Shown in pieces: positions 55,904 to 64,000 of a DNA stretch of 64,000 bases (position 1 is the first letter of the stretch; every line of letters begins with the position of its first letter). Source of the stretch: Rhodanobacter sp. ANJX3 (GTDB lineage Bacteria > Pseudomonadota > Gammaproteobacteria > Xanthomonadales > Rhodanobacteraceae); the NCBI RefSeq assembly GCF_014200755.1, contig NZ_JACHCM010000001.1, positions 414,218 to 478,217 of the forward strand, written 5' to 3'. Made by a program: the position numbers and the translations under genes. Under the pieces are notes generated by a model. It had not been told where the DNA came from. It searched no databases and worked only from the letters and a program-made list of their open reading frames with translations.

Positions 55904-56833
55904 TCAGCTATTGCGCTGCGCCGTATACGCCTGCAGGTGGCTCCAGGCCACGCTGAGCAGCGGCACGTCGATACCGAAGGCGCGTGCGCGCGCCAGCATG
56001 TCGCCCACGATATGCCCGCCCTCGATCGGCTGGCCGAACTCCAGATCGCGCAGCATCGAGGCGGTGACGGGCGAGCCATCCTGCGTCAGATTCCTGATCG
56101 CCAGCTCCTGCGCGGTAGCCGGTATCGGCAAGCCGCTGGCAGCTGCCACTTCGATACATTCGGCATAAAGCCGCTGCATGAAGTCACGACCATCGTCGGT
56201 GGCAACGATCACGCCGACGCTCGCGCGCATCAGGCAGGTGGCGGCAGCCAGCGCGGTCAGAAAGCTGTACTTGATCCAGATGTCCTGAACGATCGTCAGC
56301 GAATGCTTGTGTTCAACCTTCGCCTGCGAAAACGCGGCGGCGATGGCGGCGCAGCGCTCGCTGTACGGCTGGCCAGTGCGCTCGCCAAAGGTCACCGAGG
56401 CGGGCTTACCGAGATGAAGCACCTCGCCGCTGGCCGGCTTGGTCACGCTGATAAAGCACAGCCCGCCGAGCACGCGCGCCGTACCGAAGCGTCGATCCAG
56501 CGTCTCGTAGTGACGCAATCCATTGAGAATCGGCAACAAGGTAGTGTGCTCGCCCATCGCTGGCGCCACCGCGTCGAGCGAACTTTCCAGGTCGTACGCC
56601 TTGCAGCTGAGCAGAATCACGTCGAATGGCGCCGCGGCCGCCAGCTGTTCGGCCGTCAGATGGCGCACCGTCAGCTGTGCATCGCCCAGCGGACTGCGGA
56701 TGATCAAACCGTTGGCATCGAGTTGCGCGGCGCGCGCTGGCCGCACCAAAAAAGTCACATCGACGCCAGCCTGCGCCAGCCGGCCGCCGAAATAGCCGCC
56801 GGTACCGCCTGCCCCGAGAACCAGAATGCGCAT
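55904..56833 (-). CDS. panE: 2-dehydropantoate 2-reductase
   Basis: 309 aa from the ATG at 56833 (MRILVLGAGGTGGYFGGRLA); earlier in-frame starts lie in non-conserved sequence. The Rossmann GxGxxG is at residues 8-13. The catalytic-Lys region is QDIWIKYSFLTALAAATCLM near 180. It reduces ketopantoate to pantoate with NADPH for CoA synthesis. Convergent with the thiolase gene across a terminator. Confidence 0.93.
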   Translation of the reverse strand: MRILVLGAGGTGGYFGGRLAQAGVDVTFLVRPARAAQLDANGLIIRSPLGDAQLTVRHLTAEQLAAAAPFDVILLSCKAYDLESSLDAVAPAMGEHTTLLPILNGLRHYETLDRRFGTARVLGGLCFISVTKPASGEVLHLGKPASVTFGERTGQPYSERCAAIAAAFSQAKVEHKHSLTIVQDIWIKYSFLTALAAATCLMRASVGVIVATDDGRDFMQRLYAECIEVAAASGLPIPATAQELAIRNLTQDGSPVTASMLRDLEFGQPIEGGHIVGDMLARARAFGIDVPLLSVAWSHLQAYTAQRNS

Positions 56834-56850
56834 AAGAATTTGTCCTCGAC

Positions 56851-57519
56851 TCAGGCCACGACGCGCAGGTGCACGCCGTCGGCATCGACACCGACAAAAC
56901 GCAGTGCCGACATATCGGGAATCCACTCCACTCCCTCAGGGATCTCACCGGGATGGCCGGTCGCCAGCGCAATCACGCGCGCGCCCGCGGCCTGACCGGC
57001 GCGGATGCCGGCGACGGCATCCTCGAATACCAGGGTCTTTTCCGGCGCGCATCCCAGCCGTCGCGCGCCTTCCAGATAACCCGCCGGATGCGGCTTGCCC
57101 TCTTTCACATCGTCGCCGCCAACCATCTTCGGCGGCGGCACGATGCCGGTAACCGCCAGCCGCGCGCGCGCCAGTTCCTGATCGGCCGAAGTCACGATGG
57201 TCCAGCGATCCTCGGGCAGGGTGGCCAGCAGTTCGAGCGCGCCCTTGATCGGCACGATGCCATCGGTACTGCGCAGCTCGATGTCGTACATCGTGCGGAT
57301 TTCCAGCTCCACGTCATAACCGGCGGGCGTGAAATGACGGACGGAATCGGCGAGACGAACGCCGTGCAACTGCGGCAGCACCCAGTCGAAATCCACGCCG
57401 TGCGCGTCGCACCAGTCCTTCCACAAGGTCTCGACCATGACGCGAGAATCGATCAGCGTACCGTCCATATCAAACAACAAAGCCTGGGCAACCAGTTCCG
57501 TACCAACAGCCAAACGCAT
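56851..57519 (-). CDS. HAD-superfamily sugar phosphatase
   Basis: 222 aa. HAD motif I is FDMDGTLIDS near 17 (nucleophile Asp), motif II WTIVTSAD near 108, and motif IV EDAVAGIRAG near 170. The overall pattern matches beta-phosphoglucomutase/DOG-type small phosphatases such as YfbT. It probably hydrolyses a hexose or glycerol phosphate; the substrate is not defined by sequence. Lies 17 bp upstream of panE and is probably co-transcribed. Confidence 0.88.
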   Translation of the reverse strand: MRLAVGTELVAQALLFDMDGTLIDSRVMVETLWKDWCDAHGVDFDWVLPQLHGVRLADSVRHFTPAGYDVELEIRTMYDIELRSTDGIVPIKGALELLATLPEDRWTIVTSADQELARARLAVTGIVPPPKMVGGDDVKEGKPHPAGYLEGARRLGCAPEKTLVFEDAVAGIRAGQAAGARVIALATGHPGEIPEGVEWIPDMSALRFVGVDADGVHLRVVA

Positions 57520-57654
57520 GGGGTTTCCTTGAAAGCGAAGCAGGCCTGGCTAAGCCAAGCGAAATGTAAGAATGATGTTTTGCCACGCGAACTACCGTGA
57601 AGAGCCGCCGAGGCGTCTCGATAGCGAAGCGATACTTAAGATTCTACCGCGCCG

Positions 57655-58749
57655 CTAAATTTTCACCGCCGTGGCGTACCCGACCAATTCGAGATAGCCC
57701 TTTCCACCGTCGGTCTTCACCGCGCCTTCCCAGTACACCGGGCCGCCGGTCGCGCGGCTATCGAGCTCCTGATCGTCGAACAGCGGCGTGAGGATGAACT
57801 GCCTTGACCCCGATGGCAGTTTGATCGTAAGCGTCTGCACCACCGGATAATGGATGCCGGTGCGCGGCGATAGCCAGCTGCGCTTCGTGGAAAACTGCAC
57901 GTCGTCGCGTCGAAGCACGACGGTAGCGCCGCTCGCATCACGGAAGCTTCCGCCAGCCCAGACCGGCTGACCGGCGGCATCACGAACCTGGAATGCGGTC
58001 AGCGAGCCGCCGTCATCAAGGTTCAATCCGGTCCAGTCCCAGCCGGCCGAACGCGCTGCCAGAAAACTGGACGACCACTCATGATCGAGCCACGCATCGC
58101 CGCTCACCTCGACCGTGCGGCCACCCTGACGAAGCGTACCGGCAACCGAAAGATGCGGCGCACTGTAGTAGTAGCTTGCCTCGCCGGCCGACGCGCCTTT
58201 GCTGCTGTATCCGCGGTCGCCCTGAATCAGCAACGCCTGCGTCGGCCGCAAATGCAGGTTTAGGCCGAACGCTTCGGTGCCGGCCCTGGCGGTGTAGACA
58301 TCGTCGGCACCGCGCACCAGGCTCCAGTCGTCGAGCACCACCGCCGTATCGCCCGTGGCGGCGTTTGCCAGACCAAATCCCTGGCGGGCAATACGCTGGT
58401 CATCGATCAGTTTGCCCAGCTTCGGATCCGACAGGGCAACGTGAGCAAGGATGATTTGTTTGGGCGAAAACGCGCTGGGATTGTTCTGATCGACATCCGG
58501 TCGCGAGCGAAAGAACGTGATTTGAAAGCCTCTTGGACCGTCGGGCGTGTGCAGCCAGCCGGTGACGTACCACCACTCGGTCCGAAAGTCCGGATGGGCG
58601 CCGTAGTCGGCGGGAAAGGTCAGCGAATGACCCGGCAACACATCGGCATAGACCGGACCTTCTGCGCGCGCCGGTGCCTGTGCGAAGCCGCACGAAACTA
58701 GCCAGATTACCAGCAGGATCCATCGCGTCATGCGCCGCCGGATCATCAC
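57655..58749 (-). CDS. AttH-like secreted lipocalin-domain protein
   Basis: 364 aa with a signal peptide (about 1-29). The family pattern GAHPDFRTEWWYVTGWL near 50 and WLDHEWSSSFLA near 220 is that of AttH / carotenoid hydratase-type paired lipocalin domains. Annotations as hydroxyneurosporene synthase are usual but unlikely here, as no carotenoid genes are near. The ATG overlaps the stop of the FtsX permease gene, so it is the last gene of an ATPase-permease-AttH operon and is likely a periplasmic partner of that transporter. Confidence 0.88.
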   Translation of the reverse strand: MMIRRRMTRWILLVIWLVSCGFAQAPARAEGPVYADVLPGHSLTFPADYGAHPDFRTEWWYVTGWLHTPDGPRGFQITFFRSRPDVDQNNPSAFSPKQIILAHVALSDPKLGKLIDDQRIARQGFGLANAATGDTAVVLDDWSLVRGADDVYTARAGTEAFGLNLHLRPTQALLIQGDRGYSSKGASAGEASYYYSAPHLSVAGTLRQGGRTVEVSGDAWLDHEWSSSFLAARSAGWDWTGLNLDDGGSLTAFQVRDAAGQPVWAGGSFRDASGATVVLRRDDVQFSTKRSWLSPRTGIHYPVVQTLTIKLPSGSRQFILTPLFDDQELDSRATGGPVYWEGAVKTDGGKGYLELVGYATAVKI

Positions 58750-61286
58750 CAGTCCTCCCGCACCGCAGTCACCGCCGCGGTCGACAGCGCACGCCGTCCG
58801 GCGAACAGCGCCGTGCCGCCGGCGGCAACGATCAGCGCAACGATCACGATGATAAAAAGCAGCCAGGGAATGCGTGTATCCATGGTCCAGTGAAACGACT
58901 GCGGATTGACCACGCGGATCAGGATCTGGCTCATGGCCAGCCCAAGGCCGATGCCGGCGATCCCGCCGATCGCTCCCAGCAGCGCGCCCTCGGCGATCAG
59001 CATCGCCACGATCTGAAGACGCAACACGCCGATGTGCCGCAGCATGCCGAACTCCTTGATTCGGGCCAGCGTCTGCGCGGAGACGGTCGCGGCCACGCCG
59101 ATAAGACCGACCAGAATCGGAATCGCTTCGAGCAGATAGGTGATGGCGAAGCTGCGATCGAACGCGGCAATGCCCTTGCTGCGAATCTCCTGCGATCGGC
59201 TCACGCTCAGATGATCTGCCACCCCGGCGGGCAGCACCGCGCGCAGACGGGCGATCACCGCATCGGCCAACGCGCCTTTCTTCAAGGCAACCGACGCGAT
59301 GCTGCGACGAGCATCACCGGTCAGGCGCGTGTAGGTATCGCTATCGATCACGATGGAACCCTGCTGACGCCCGTAGTCGCGCCAGATTCCCGCGACAAAA
59401 ACGCGCGGCGTGACCCCGGCGATGGGCAGCACCAAATGGTCGCCCGGATGGATGCCGTAAATGCCCGCGGCCGGTTCCGAAACCCATACCGGAATGTCGT
59501 TGGGCGGCACGGCGAGGCCAGGGCTCAGCAGCGGCAGACCGCCGGCGGGGCCGTCGACGGTGCGCGCAATAAGCCATACGTCGGGTTTGTCCGGCGCGAG
59601 CCGCAGCGGCGTCTCTTTCATAAAACCCATCCAGGCCACGCCCTCCACGTGACGCATGTTGTTTTGCGTCACCGCATCGAACCCGCCGCCGACGCCGCTG
59701 TCGTCTAGCGCCAGGTAGAGATCGGCCGGCAGCACCTGATACAGCCAGGCCTCCACGGAACCGCGAAAGCTCACCACCATGACGGCCATGGCAATCATCA
59801 GGCTGGTGGAAGCAACGATACCGCTCAGCGCCAGCGCCGCCTGCGACGGCGCGCCCCACAGTCGCTGTATCGCCAACGACAGTGATACGTTGCTTATCGG
59901 TCGCCGTAGAAAAATCCACAGCAGCGTTCTTGCCAACCAAGGCATCATGGCGATGCCGCCAGCTAGCAGCAGCGCCATCGACGCATAGCCAAAGATCGGC
60001 AGCCCGTTCACCGCCGGCGCCAGGCTTCCTGCCGCGCCCAGAACCACCAACAGCAAGGCGAGCCGGATGCGTGGATGGACGCGGGGATCGATTGCATCGC
60101 CGAGATTTTTCAGCGCCAGCGCCGGTTGGCTGCGCGCTGCGTCGCGCGCCGGCAGCAGGCCGCCCACCAGCGAAGCGGCCACACCAAGCGCGCCGAAAGC
60201 AATGGCAGCGCCCGGCGCAAAACTCAGATGCGGCACGCCGCCGCTGAAGTAGCCGCCGCCGAGATCGCTCCCCAACAGATGCAGCGCCGCCGCGGCCAAT
60301 CCGAGGCCTAGGAGCAGCCCGCCAAGTGCCCCCACAGCACCAACCACCAGCGCCTCCAGAAAAATCTGCGCCACCAGGCTACGGCGCTCCAGCCCCAGCA
60401 CCCGGATCAACGCGAACTGCGGGCGTCGGCGTGCCACCGAAAGCGATTGCGCCGAGTACACGAGAAATCCGCCGGTCAGCAGCGCCATCAGCGCCAGCAT
60501 GTCCAGGTTGACGCGATACGCGCGCGATAAGCTATCGCTGCGCGTCTCCTCGTTATGCCGGGTCACGATCTCCGCGCCAAGTGGCAAGCGCGATGCCAGT
60601 GCCGATGAAAGCTGCGCCCGATCCGCATCAGGCGCGAGGCGAAAGTCCAGCCGCTGCAGCTTGCCGAGCTGACCGAAACGCCACTGCGCCGCGGCAATAT
60701 CCATCACCCCGATGGCCTGACCCGCCGGGATACCCGGCAGGTCGCCGATGATGCGAAAACTGGCGCTGTGCCCCATCGACGTGATGTCGATCGACTGCCC
60801 CACGCGCCGGCCGCTGGCCTGCATGGCGGCCGCTGATAGAAAAATCGCGCTGTCGCTGAAAAAGTCGCTCGGATCATGCTGGCCGTCGCTGCGGCGTCCC
60901 AGCAATCGCGGTGTGACCACCGCCGCACTGAGAACGTCCAGGCCCAGGATCGTCAGCGCGGCATGACCCTGCGCCTGAGCATGCAGTTCGACCACCGGGC
61001 TGACCTTGGCGATGCCCGACACGTGCGCCATCTGCGGATAGAGCGCCTCGGAAAACCCGGCCGCGCTGGTGGCATGGACCTGCAAATCCGCATCGCCGCT
61101 GACGGTCTGAATGGCATGATCGAATTCGCTCAGCGCCGAACCGTTGATCAGATGTACGGCAAAGCCAAGCGCGACACCCAGCGCGATGGCCAACACCGCG
61201 ATCGCGATTCGCGAGGGATACGTTCGCCACTCGCTGACGATCATCCAGCGCATCGCGACCAGCGGCAGCGACCCGCGCTCACCCAT
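58746..61286 (-). CDS. FtsX-like ABC transporter permease (fused double unit)
   Basis: 846 aa from the ATG at 61286 ([20 protein letters not shown]), inside the end of the ATPase gene. Two FtsX permease domains are visible: one after a MacB-like periplasmic segment (LALMALLTGGFLVYSAQSLS ... RVLGLERRSLVAQIFLEALV), and a second at the C-terminus (VGVAATVSAQTLARIKEFGML-type and RVVNPQSFHW...LLFIIVIVALIV). AttEFGH systems usually have two separate permeases; here they look fused. Probably moves a lipid or peptide between inner membrane and periplasm. Confidence 0.88.
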   Translation of the reverse strand: MGERGSLPLVAMRWMIVSEWRTYPSRIAIAVLAIALGVALGFAVHLINGSALSEFDHAIQTVSGDADLQVHATSAAGFSEALYPQMAHVSGIAKVSPVVELHAQAQGHAALTILGLDVLSAAVVTPRLLGRRSDGQHDPSDFFSDSAIFLSAAAMQASGRRVGQSIDITSMGHSASFRIIGDLPGIPAGQAIGVMDIAAAQWRFGQLGKLQRLDFRLAPDADRAQLSSALASRLPLGAEIVTRHNEETRSDSLSRAYRVNLDMLALMALLTGGFLVYSAQSLSVARRRPQFALIRVLGLERRSLVAQIFLEALVVGAVGALGGLLLGLGLAAAALHLLGSDLGGGYFSGGVPHLSFAPGAAIAFGALGVAASLVGGLLPARDAARSQPALALKNLGDAIDPRVHPRIRLALLLVVLGAAGSLAPAVNGLPIFGYASMALLLAGGIAMMPWLARTLLWIFLRRPISNVSLSLAIQRLWGAPSQAALALSGIVASTSLMIAMAVMVVSFRGSVEAWLYQVLPADLYLALDDSGVGGGFDAVTQNNMRHVEGVAWMGFMKETPLRLAPDKPDVWLIARTVDGPAGGLPLLSPGLAVPPNDIPVWVSEPAAGIYGIHPGDHLVLPIAGVTPRVFVAGIWRDYGRQQGSIVIDSDTYTRLTGDARRSIASVALKKGALADAVIARLRAVLPAGVADHLSVSRSQEIRSKGIAAFDRSFAITYLLEAIPILVGLIGVAATVSAQTLARIKEFGMLRHIGVLRLQIVAMLIAEGALLGAIGGIAGIGLGLAMSQILIRVVNPQSFHWTMDTRIPWLLFIIVIVALIVAAGGTALFAGRRALSTAAVTAVREDW

Positions 61287-61941
61287 GCTCGACCAGCCCG
61301 TCGCGCGTGAGGTGCAGTACACGATCAGCCACCGCTGCCGAGGCCGGCGAGTGGGTGACCAGCACCACGGAGGCGCCAGCCTCGCGCACCTGATCGACAA
61401 ACAGCGCCATGACTTTCGCCGCCGTTTCCGGATCCAGATTGCCGGTCGGCTCGTCGGCGAGAATCAGGCCTGGACGATGGATCAAGGCGCGAGCGATAGC
61501 GATGCGCTGCAACTCGCCGCCGGAAAGTTGTCGCGGATAGTCCGCGCCCCTTCCGCCCAGGCCGATCGCCTCGAGCATGCCAGTCGCTCTCGCCAGCGCC
61601 TCGTGGGCGTCGACCTTTTGCAGCACCAGCGGCAGCGCCACGTTGTGCGCCAGGTCCAAATGCGGCAGCACGTGAAAGGCCTGAAAGACGAAACCGATTC
61701 GATCGCGTCGAAGCCGGGTCAGCTCATCGTCCTGCAGCAGCTCCAGCGCGGTGCCGTCGATCACCACCGATCCGGCATCTGCTCGGTCCAGCCCGGCCAG
61801 CAGGTTGAGCAGGGTCGATTTGCCTACGCCCGACTCGCCCGTAATGGCGACAAACTGTCCGTTGCGGACCGTCAGATTCAAGTCCTGGAAAAGAACCCTA
61901 CCGCCCGGCACGGCCTTGCGTAGCGATGTCACCGTCAGCAT
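61279..61941 (-). CDS. ABC transporter ATP-binding protein (LolD/MacB type)
   Basis: 220 aa. Walker [17 protein letters not shown] near 33, signature [16 protein letters not shown] near 138, Walker [13 protein letters not shown] near 158, and H-loop VTHSP. It powers the FtsX permease whose gene overlaps its 3' end. First gene of the ATPase-permease-AttH operon. Confidence 0.93.
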   Translation of the reverse strand: MLTVTSLRKAVPGGRVLFQDLNLTVRNGQFVAITGESGVGKSTLLNLLAGLDRADAGSVVIDGTALELLQDDELTRLRRDRIGFVFQAFHVLPHLDLAHNVALPLVLQKVDAHEALARATGMLEAIGLGGRGADYPRQLSGGELQRIAIARALIHRPGLILADEPTGNLDPETAAKVMALFVDQVREAGASVVLVTHSPASAAVADRVLHLTRDGLVEHG

Positions 61942-62329
61942 GGAATAGGTAACTCGGCGTGGAAGGCGATGGTTGGAGGCGAAAGGAATGCGCTGGCTCT
62001 GTTACCGGCACACGAAGAAAGTTTTTTGGACACGTCGTCAACCCGACGATCGGCGATCTTGTCTTACCTTCGGCATCTTACGTTACTGGCCCGCCGCGCT
62101 CGTGCCGGCTGCGTTACTTCGCCCCAGGCCGATGCGCTCGCGCGACGATAGCGTCAACGCCACTCAAGGCTATTCGCCGGCAGAGCAAGCGCCGCGCTTG
62201 TCCTGGCTCGCCCGCAGGCGAATAATTGGCGCGTTGCGACGCGCGAACCGGGCGTCGCTTTCTTGAGTGGTCTGGCTGGCTTCCCCTGGCTCGCCGTACT
62301 GGCCTGACTGCTCGCCCAAAGGATTTTCA
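61942..62329. other. Divergent intergenic stretch
   Basis: About 390 bp between the ABC operon and the MFS gene, which diverge. No gene is supported; open frames overlap and are not protein-like. Promoters in both directions are expected. Confidence 0.45.
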
Positions 62330-63790
62330 GTGGCAAGCCCCTCCCTTGAGGAAACCGTGGTGCCTGCTCCCTCGGCGCCGGTGTTTCCCGATTACCGCGT
62401 GACCTCGCTGATTGTCGCCTGCGCCATCTTCATGGAGCAGATGGACGCCACCGTGCTGGCCACCGCGCTGCCGACGATGGCGCACGATTTTGCCGTGACC
62501 GCGCCGGCGATGAGCATCGCGATTACCTCGTACCTGCTGATGCTGGCGATCTTCATTCCGGCCAGCGGCGCGATGGCCGACCGTTTTGGCGCGAGGCGCG
62601 TTTTCAGCGTGGCGATCGGCGTATTCGTCGCCGGTTCAATCGTCTGCTCATTGACGACCAGCCTGCCCGCGATGGTGGGTGCGCGACTGCTGCAGGGCGC
62701 CGGTGGCGCGATGATGGCGCCGATCGGGCGGCTGATCCTGCTGCGCACGGTGGAGCGGCGCAATCTCGTCTCGGCCATGTCGTGGACGCTGGTGCCGGCG
62801 TTTCTCGGGCCGCTGATTGGGCCGCCGCTGGGTGGCTTCATCGTCAGCTACCTCAGCTGGCGCTGGATCTTCTACATCAACGTGCCGATCGGCCTGCTCG
62901 GCTTCTGGCTGGTGCGCCGGTTTGTGCCGGAGATTCCCAGCGAATCGACGCCGTCGCGCTTCGATTTTCTCGGTTTTGCCCTGTGCGGTGTGGGCCTGGG
63001 CTGCCTGCTGTTCGGCTTCGAAACGATCGGGCAGAACGCCGACCTGCTGCGCGCCCTGCTCCTGCTCGCCATCGGCACGGCCGCCTGCGCGGCCTATGTC
63101 TGGCATGCGAAGCGGCGGCCCGATCCGCTGATGGATCTGTCGCTGCTGAAGATCGACTCCTTCCGCCTGTCGGTGATCTCCGGTTCGCTGATGCGCGTGA
63201 CCCAGGGCGCGCAGCCGTTTCTGCTGCCGCTGATGTTCCAGATCGGCTTCGGCCTGTCGGCGGTAAGAAGCGGCAAGCTGATTCTGGCCACCTCGCTCGG
63301 CGCGCTGGTGATGCGCAGCGTCACGCCGCGCCTGCTGCGAATGACAGGTTTTCGCCGCGGCATGATGGTCAACGGCATGCTTTCCAGCCTGGGCTACGCG
63401 GTCTGCGCGTTTTTCCGCCCGGGCTGGCCCGACTGGCTGATGTTCACCCTGCTGTTCTGCTGCGGCGCGTTCATGTCGTTTCAGTTTGCCGCCTACAACA
63501 CCGTCGCCTATGAGGCGGTACCCAACTCGCGCACCAGCGCGGCCAGCAGCCTGTACACCACGCTGCAGCAGCTGATGCTTTCCGTGGGCGTGTGCAGCGG
63601 CGCGCTTATCCTGAAGCTGACCATGGCCGTGGGCGACCACGCCGAACCGCATCTGATGGACTTCTCCATCGCCTTCGTCGTGGTGACGCTGATCTCGCTT
63701 AGTTCGATGCGCTGGCACGCCGGCTTTGCGCACGACGCCGGTGATGAATTGAGCGGTTATCGGCCGAAACAGCGGCTAGCGCCGAGATAG
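62330..63790 (+). CDS. MFS drug-efflux permease, DHA2 (EmrB/QacA) family
   Basis: 486 aa from a GTG at 62330, 6 nt after AAAGGA; upstream ATGs lack support. About 14 membrane spans. Motif A-like GAMADRFGARRVF near 80, motif C-like PAFLGPLIGPPLGGFIV near 160, and the TM1 acidic motif in FMEQMDATVLATALPTM, characteristic of DHA2 proton antiporters. A membrane-fusion partner is expected nearby; the truncated gene downstream could be it. Substrate unknown. Confidence 0.9.
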   Translation: MASPSLEETVVPAPSAPVFPDYRVTSLIVACAIFMEQMDATVLATALPTMAHDFAVTAPAMSIAITSYLLMLAIFIPASGAMADRFGARRVFSVAIGVFVAGSIVCSLTTSLPAMVGARLLQGAGGAMMAPIGRLILLRTVERRNLVSAMSWTLVPAFLGPLIGPPLGGFIVSYLSWRWIFYINVPIGLLGFWLVRRFVPEIPSESTPSRFDFLGFALCGVGLGCLLFGFETIGQNADLLRALLLLAIGTAACAAYVWHAKRRPDPLMDLSLLKIDSFRLSVISGSLMRVTQGAQPFLLPLMFQIGFGLSAVRSGKLILATSLGALVMRSVTPRLLRMTGFRRGMMVNGMLSSLGYAVCAFFRPGWPDWLMFTLLFCCGAFMSFQFAAYNTVAYEAVPNSRTSAASSLYTTLQQLMLSVGVCSGALILKLTMAVGDHAEPHLMDFSIAFVVVTLISLSSMRWHAGFAHDAGDELSGYRPKQRLAPR

Positions 63791-63889
63791 ATCCCTGCCC
63801 TCCCGCGCGTGGACGCTGCCGATACATCGCGCCATTCATCATGAGCGCCCTACGGCTCGATGGACGAAGCCCATCAATGGAGCCCGCGC

Positions 63890-64000
63890 GTGAAAGATCA
63901 GCCATCCCCTCAACACGGCAAAGCCGATAACGAGGACGCCGGTCCCAGCGACGGCTTCGCACTGTCCGGCAATGAGCAGGGCGACGTCGAGGAAAAGCGC
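63890..64000 (+). CDS. Start of a gene cut by the window edge
   Basis: The GTG at 63890 is 7 nt after GGAG; an in-frame ATG at 63860 lacks a ribosome site. The visible 37 codons (KDQPSPQHGKADNEDAGPSD then GFALSGNEQGDVEEKR) are polar and acidic. They could be the cytoplasmic leader of an EmrA/HlyD-type adaptor matching the upstream DHA2 permease, but too little is present to tell. Confidence 0.4.
   Translation, partial: MKDQPSPQHGKADNEDAGPSDGFALSGNEQGDVEEKR

Noticed and set aside
57655-58749. Hydroxyneurosporene synthase / carotenoid pathway gene
   Set aside because: The fold is shared, but no carotenoid genes are nearby and the gene is operonic with an ABC transporter, so an AttH role is better supported.

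Overview
The window is about 64 kb of a high-GC gammaproteobacterial chromosome. Gene content and order point to the Xanthomonadales, most likely Rhodanobacteraceae (Dyella/Luteibacter/Rhodanobacter type). The main evidence is the rlmN-pilW-rodZ and yfgM-bamB-der blocks, the guaB/guaA pair, a FadN-type beta-oxidation pair and the density of c-di-GMP and chemotaxis genes. This placement is inferred from gene content, not from a database search.

Layout. 1-7.7 kb: the end of a DNA photolyase gene, then a tightly coupled membrane-lipid cluster (desaturase, flavin oxidoreductase, DUF1365, two CFA-type methyltransferases, DUF2878, DUF1295, lipocalin). Related sets elsewhere belong to photo-oxidative stress and furan/cyclopropane fatty-acid pathways. 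7.8-9.5 kb: a sirtuin, tadA and a doubtful small ORF. 9.6-23 kb: a signalling region with a chemoreceptor carrying an apparent N-terminal frameshift, a divergent EAL-HDOD / HTH-GAF pair, a GH10 xylanase, a diguanylate cyclase, a dead hybrid histidine kinase and a MASE1 protein. Four copies of a MITE-like repeat with imperfect terminal inverted repeats lie between 16 and 23.4 kb. 23.8-26 kb: a reactive-sulfur module (YedE pair, BigR-type repressor, persulfide-dioxygenase-like enzyme) around an AT-rich palindromic operator. 26.3-30 kb: a serine hydrolase, a P-loop kinase and an unrecognised protein.

30.2-38.6 kb is an accessory island ending 61 bp from the 3' end of guaA. It holds an intact hipB with a perfect palindromic operator, a wrecked hipA, and an overlapping four-gene operon: hsdM, hsdS, an ABC/SMC-type ATPase and an HNH nuclease. 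No hsdR is present. The last two genes look like a Septu (PtuA/PtuB)-like effector pair attached to type I modification and specificity subunits. A decayed IS3-family element abuts the stop codon of the HNH gene. This operon is the best candidate for an unusual system in the window.

38.6-51.2 kb is mostly housekeeping on the minus strand (guaA, guaB, folD, rhodanese-MoeB, der, bamB, yfgM, rodZ, pilW, rlmN, ndk). 51.4-55.8 kb is a fatty-acid oxidation locus: a PsrA-like TetR regulator with a perfect palindrome at its promoter, a FadN-type bifunctional enzyme, a thiolase and a clear terminator. 55.9-64 kb holds panE, a HAD phosphatase, an AttEFGH-like ABC system with one fused FtsX permease, a DHA2 drug-efflux permease and the start of a gene cut by the window edge. 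No rRNA, tRNA or CRISPR array was recognised.
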